Below, piece by piece: positions 61,859-64,000 of a stretch of 64,000 nucleotides of DNA. The translations under genes and the position numbers were made by a program. Position 1 is the first letter of the stretch; the number at the start of each line of letters is the position of its first letter. The notes beneath the pieces were generated by a model that saw only the letters and a list, made by a program, of their open reading frames with translations, made no database searches and was not told the origin of the DNA. Source of the stretch: JBGPTK01 sp963797765 (GTDB lineage: Bacteria > Acidobacteriota > Terriglobia > Acidiferrales > UBA7541); the NCBI GenBank assembly GCA_963797765.1, contig CAWCQU010000002.1:186001-250000 (forward strand). Reading direction: 5' to 3'.

Positions 61859-64000
61859 GTGGAAACGCTCTGGCAGGACATCCGATTCGGTTCGCGAATG
61901 CTTTTGAAGAGTCCCGGCTTCACCGCCACCGTGATTCTGACGCTGGCCCTGGGCATCGGAGCAAACACGGCCATTTTCAGTGTCGTCAACGCATTCCTAT
62001 TTCGGCCCTTGCCGGTACAACACTCGGATCGCCTGACCGTGGTGGCTGTTCAAGCCGGAGGACAATCGTTCCCGTCGGAAGTTTCCTATGCGGATTATCT
62101 AGAGTACCGGCAGCAAAGCGACGCCTTCAGCGATCTGGGCGGCTACGCCATCAGCCTGGTGGGATTGGGTTCCGGAGGGCGCGCCGATCGGGTAATCGCG
62201 AGTTTCGTCACGAGTAATTATTTCTCAATGCTGGGAATCCGCCCGGCTGTTGGCCGGCTGATCGCTCCCGGTGAAGGCGATCAGCCGCACACCGGCGCCG
62301 TAGTGGTTCTTGGAAATCGATATTGGAAGCAGCGATTTGGCGGCGATCCGAATGTAGTGGGCCGCAGCGTGAGCCTGAACGGCCAATCGGTGAGCATCAT
62401 CGGAGTGGTGCCGCAGGAATTCCACGGCGCATTCACAATCGTGGAAATGGACGCCTACATTCCGGTCGGCATGGCGGCCTACAGCCAAAGCAGCCTGGGC
62501 ATTTTTCACCGATCGCGCCCGCCGCGGATTTCATGTACTCGGAATGTTGAAGGCGGGCATCTCCGCGAAAAACGCTCAGGCTTCGCTTGCGGTGATCGCG
62601 CAGAGACTGGCTCGCGAGTATCCGCAGGATGATCAGGGCCAGATCATTCACGTTTACCCCGAAAAGCTTGCCGGCCCACTCCTTCGGCGGGAAGGTCGGT
62701 TCCCCTTGCCGCGATCGCCTTCCTCGTTCTGGTCGGCCTGGTTCTTCTGGTTGCATGCGTAAATGTGGCCAACTTCTTCTGGCCCGCGCCGCGGCCCGCC
62801 AAAAAGAAATGGCCATTCGCGTGGCCATGGGAGCGGGTCGTGCGCGTTTGATCCGTCAATTACTTACCGAATCGATTTTACTTGCCGCCGGCGGCGGATT
62901 GGGCGGCGCGCTGCTCGGCAATTGGGCCTGCCACGCCCTGGAATCGATTCGCCCACTCGGCAATTTTCCCGCTCGTTTCGATTTGGCGTTTGATTGGCGG
63001 GTTTTCTTTTATATCGCCGCCGTCGCGTTGGTCACTGGCATCATTGCGGGTTTGATGCCCGCGCTGCGAGCCTCGCGCGTCGAATTTGAATGACACGCTT
63101 CGCGAAAGCGGCCGCGGCCTGATCGGCGATGGCCGCCGGCACCCCATCCGGAATATTCTGGTGATCGCTCAAGTGGCCGGATCACTGATTGTTCTGGTGG
63201 CGGCCGGTCTTTTCACGCGCAGTCTGGCCCACGCGCAAACCATCGACATGGGATTCGATCCTCATAACGTACTGACGATCGGGGTCGATCCAGGACTTGC
63301 TGGTTATGATCAGCCTCGCGCCGAGGCATTTTTCCGCGAACTTCTGCGCCGCGCCCAATCGACTCCGGGCGTGGAATCGGCCAGCCTGGCGTTTACAGTT
63401 CCGATGAGCTATTACAGCACCTCGTCCCAGGTATATGCCGAAGGGCAAGCCGGAGCTCTGAAGTCAAAAGCTCCCGACGTCTCCTACAACACCATTGGCC
63501 CGGATTATTTCACCACCCTGCGCATTCCTCTTCTCAAGGGCCGTGCGTTTTCTGATGCTGACACCAGCACGTCCAGCCGCGTAGCCATCATCAATCAAAC
63601 CATGGCCGGTCTTCTTTGGCCCGGCCAGGATCCGATGGGCAGGCGATTCGCTTATGAAAGCCCCACTGGGCCGTACCTCACTGTTGTCGGCGTTGCGCGC
63701 AACGGAAAATATGGAGAATTGCTGGAGCCGCCCTCGCCTTATTTCTACGAACCGATGACGCAGCACTATCGCTCACTCCATGTTCTCCAGCTTCGCACTG
63801 CATTGCCGCCCATGTCGCTCGCACCAGCCATCGAGGCGCAGGCGCGTGAACTCGATCCGAATCTGCCCCTCTTCGACATTCAAACTGCTGACGAAGTCAT
63901 TTCCGGTGTAAACGGACTCTTCCTGTTTCATGCGGGAGTCGCTTTCGCAGGTCCGCTTGGCGGACTTGGTTTGCTGCTTGCCGTGGTGGGTTTATACGGC
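61859..64000 (+). pseudogene. ADOP-type ABC permease, four frame breaks, cut by window end
   Basis: GTG at 61859 after GAGGAG gives METLWQDIRFGSRMLLKSPGF and the typical LTLALGIGANTAIFS. The frame then breaks four times: extra T in T5 at 62502-62506; a missing C in the C run near 62703; a missing base near 62773 (NF-LLARA); extra T near 63086. Joined, it gives FFTDRARRGFHVLG, PLAAIAFLVLVGLVLL, LLARAAARQKEMAIRVAMGAG and DTLRESGRGLIGD, and stays open to the window end at VVGLYG. The whole is a normal ADOP without prefix domain. Four breaks would destroy the protein if real; the homopolymer context suggests sequence error. Confidence 0.7.

Noticed and set aside
1..64000. CRISPR arrays, tRNA or rRNA genes, integrases, transposases
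   Set aside because: Intergenic regions were read on both strands; no regularly spaced direct repeats, no cloverleaf with TTC-loop sequence and no recombinase motif were found.

Overview
The window looks like a chromosomal segment of an Acidobacteriota bacterium (probably class Terriglobia; inferred). The main reason is the set of six long, ATPase-less permeases of the acidobacterial duplicated orphan permease (ADOP) type, plus a seventh reduced to a scar. A PadR regulator, frequent TTG/GTG starts preceded by good Shine-Dalgarno sequences, moderately high GC and the gene content fit the same group. No tRNA, rRNA, CRISPR array, intact insertion sequence or phage gene was seen.

Layout. 1-2.5 kb (minus): exported LamG-like protein (cut by the window edge), metallo-beta-lactamase-fold enzyme, Tat-exported esterase. 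2.8-6.0 kb: padR, an ADOP relic and a frameshifted ADOP. 6.2-18.3 kb: small exported proteins, a DUF5829-like protein, an amidohydrolase, comM, an anti-sigma/anti-anti-sigma pair, a cold-shock gene, a YfgM-like TPR protein, a methyltransferase, a 1-Cys peroxiredoxin and an unknown protein. 18.4-25.7 kb: TPR protein, ADOP, dGTPase-like HD protein, NTF2-like exported protein, cupin. 25.8-33.2 kb: the lipid block yceD-rpmF-plsX-fabD-fabG-acpP-fabF (no fabH) behind a consensus sigma-70 promoter, then etfB-etfA. 33.4-40.8 kb: three tandem ADOP genes, followed by the ETF-quinone oxidoreductase that completes the electron-transfer path begun by etfBA. 42.7-48.5 kb: FecR-like protein, DUF374 acyltransferase, HtrA protease, folD-coaE, molybdopterin protein. 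48.6-61.4 kb: RNase E/G with a very large insertion in its S1 domain, the rod-shape genes mreB-mreC-mreD and mrdA-rodA (split by proC and tonB), and a FecR protein. From 61.9 kb: a further ADOP, frameshifted and cut by the window end.

Two points stand out. First, I find 14 one-base frame breaks in otherwise well-conserved genes. All lie in the first 16.5 kb or the last 2.2 kb; the roughly 45 kb between has none. Several fall in short homopolymers and affect housekeeping genes such as comM, so sequence error near poorly covered ends is the first explanation to test. Second, the intergenic DNA carries dispersed palindromes, including paired inverted units of the CACAGCCA-CTCC-TGGCTGTG type. Their two arms change together between copies, as expected of selection or template constraint on a hairpin.
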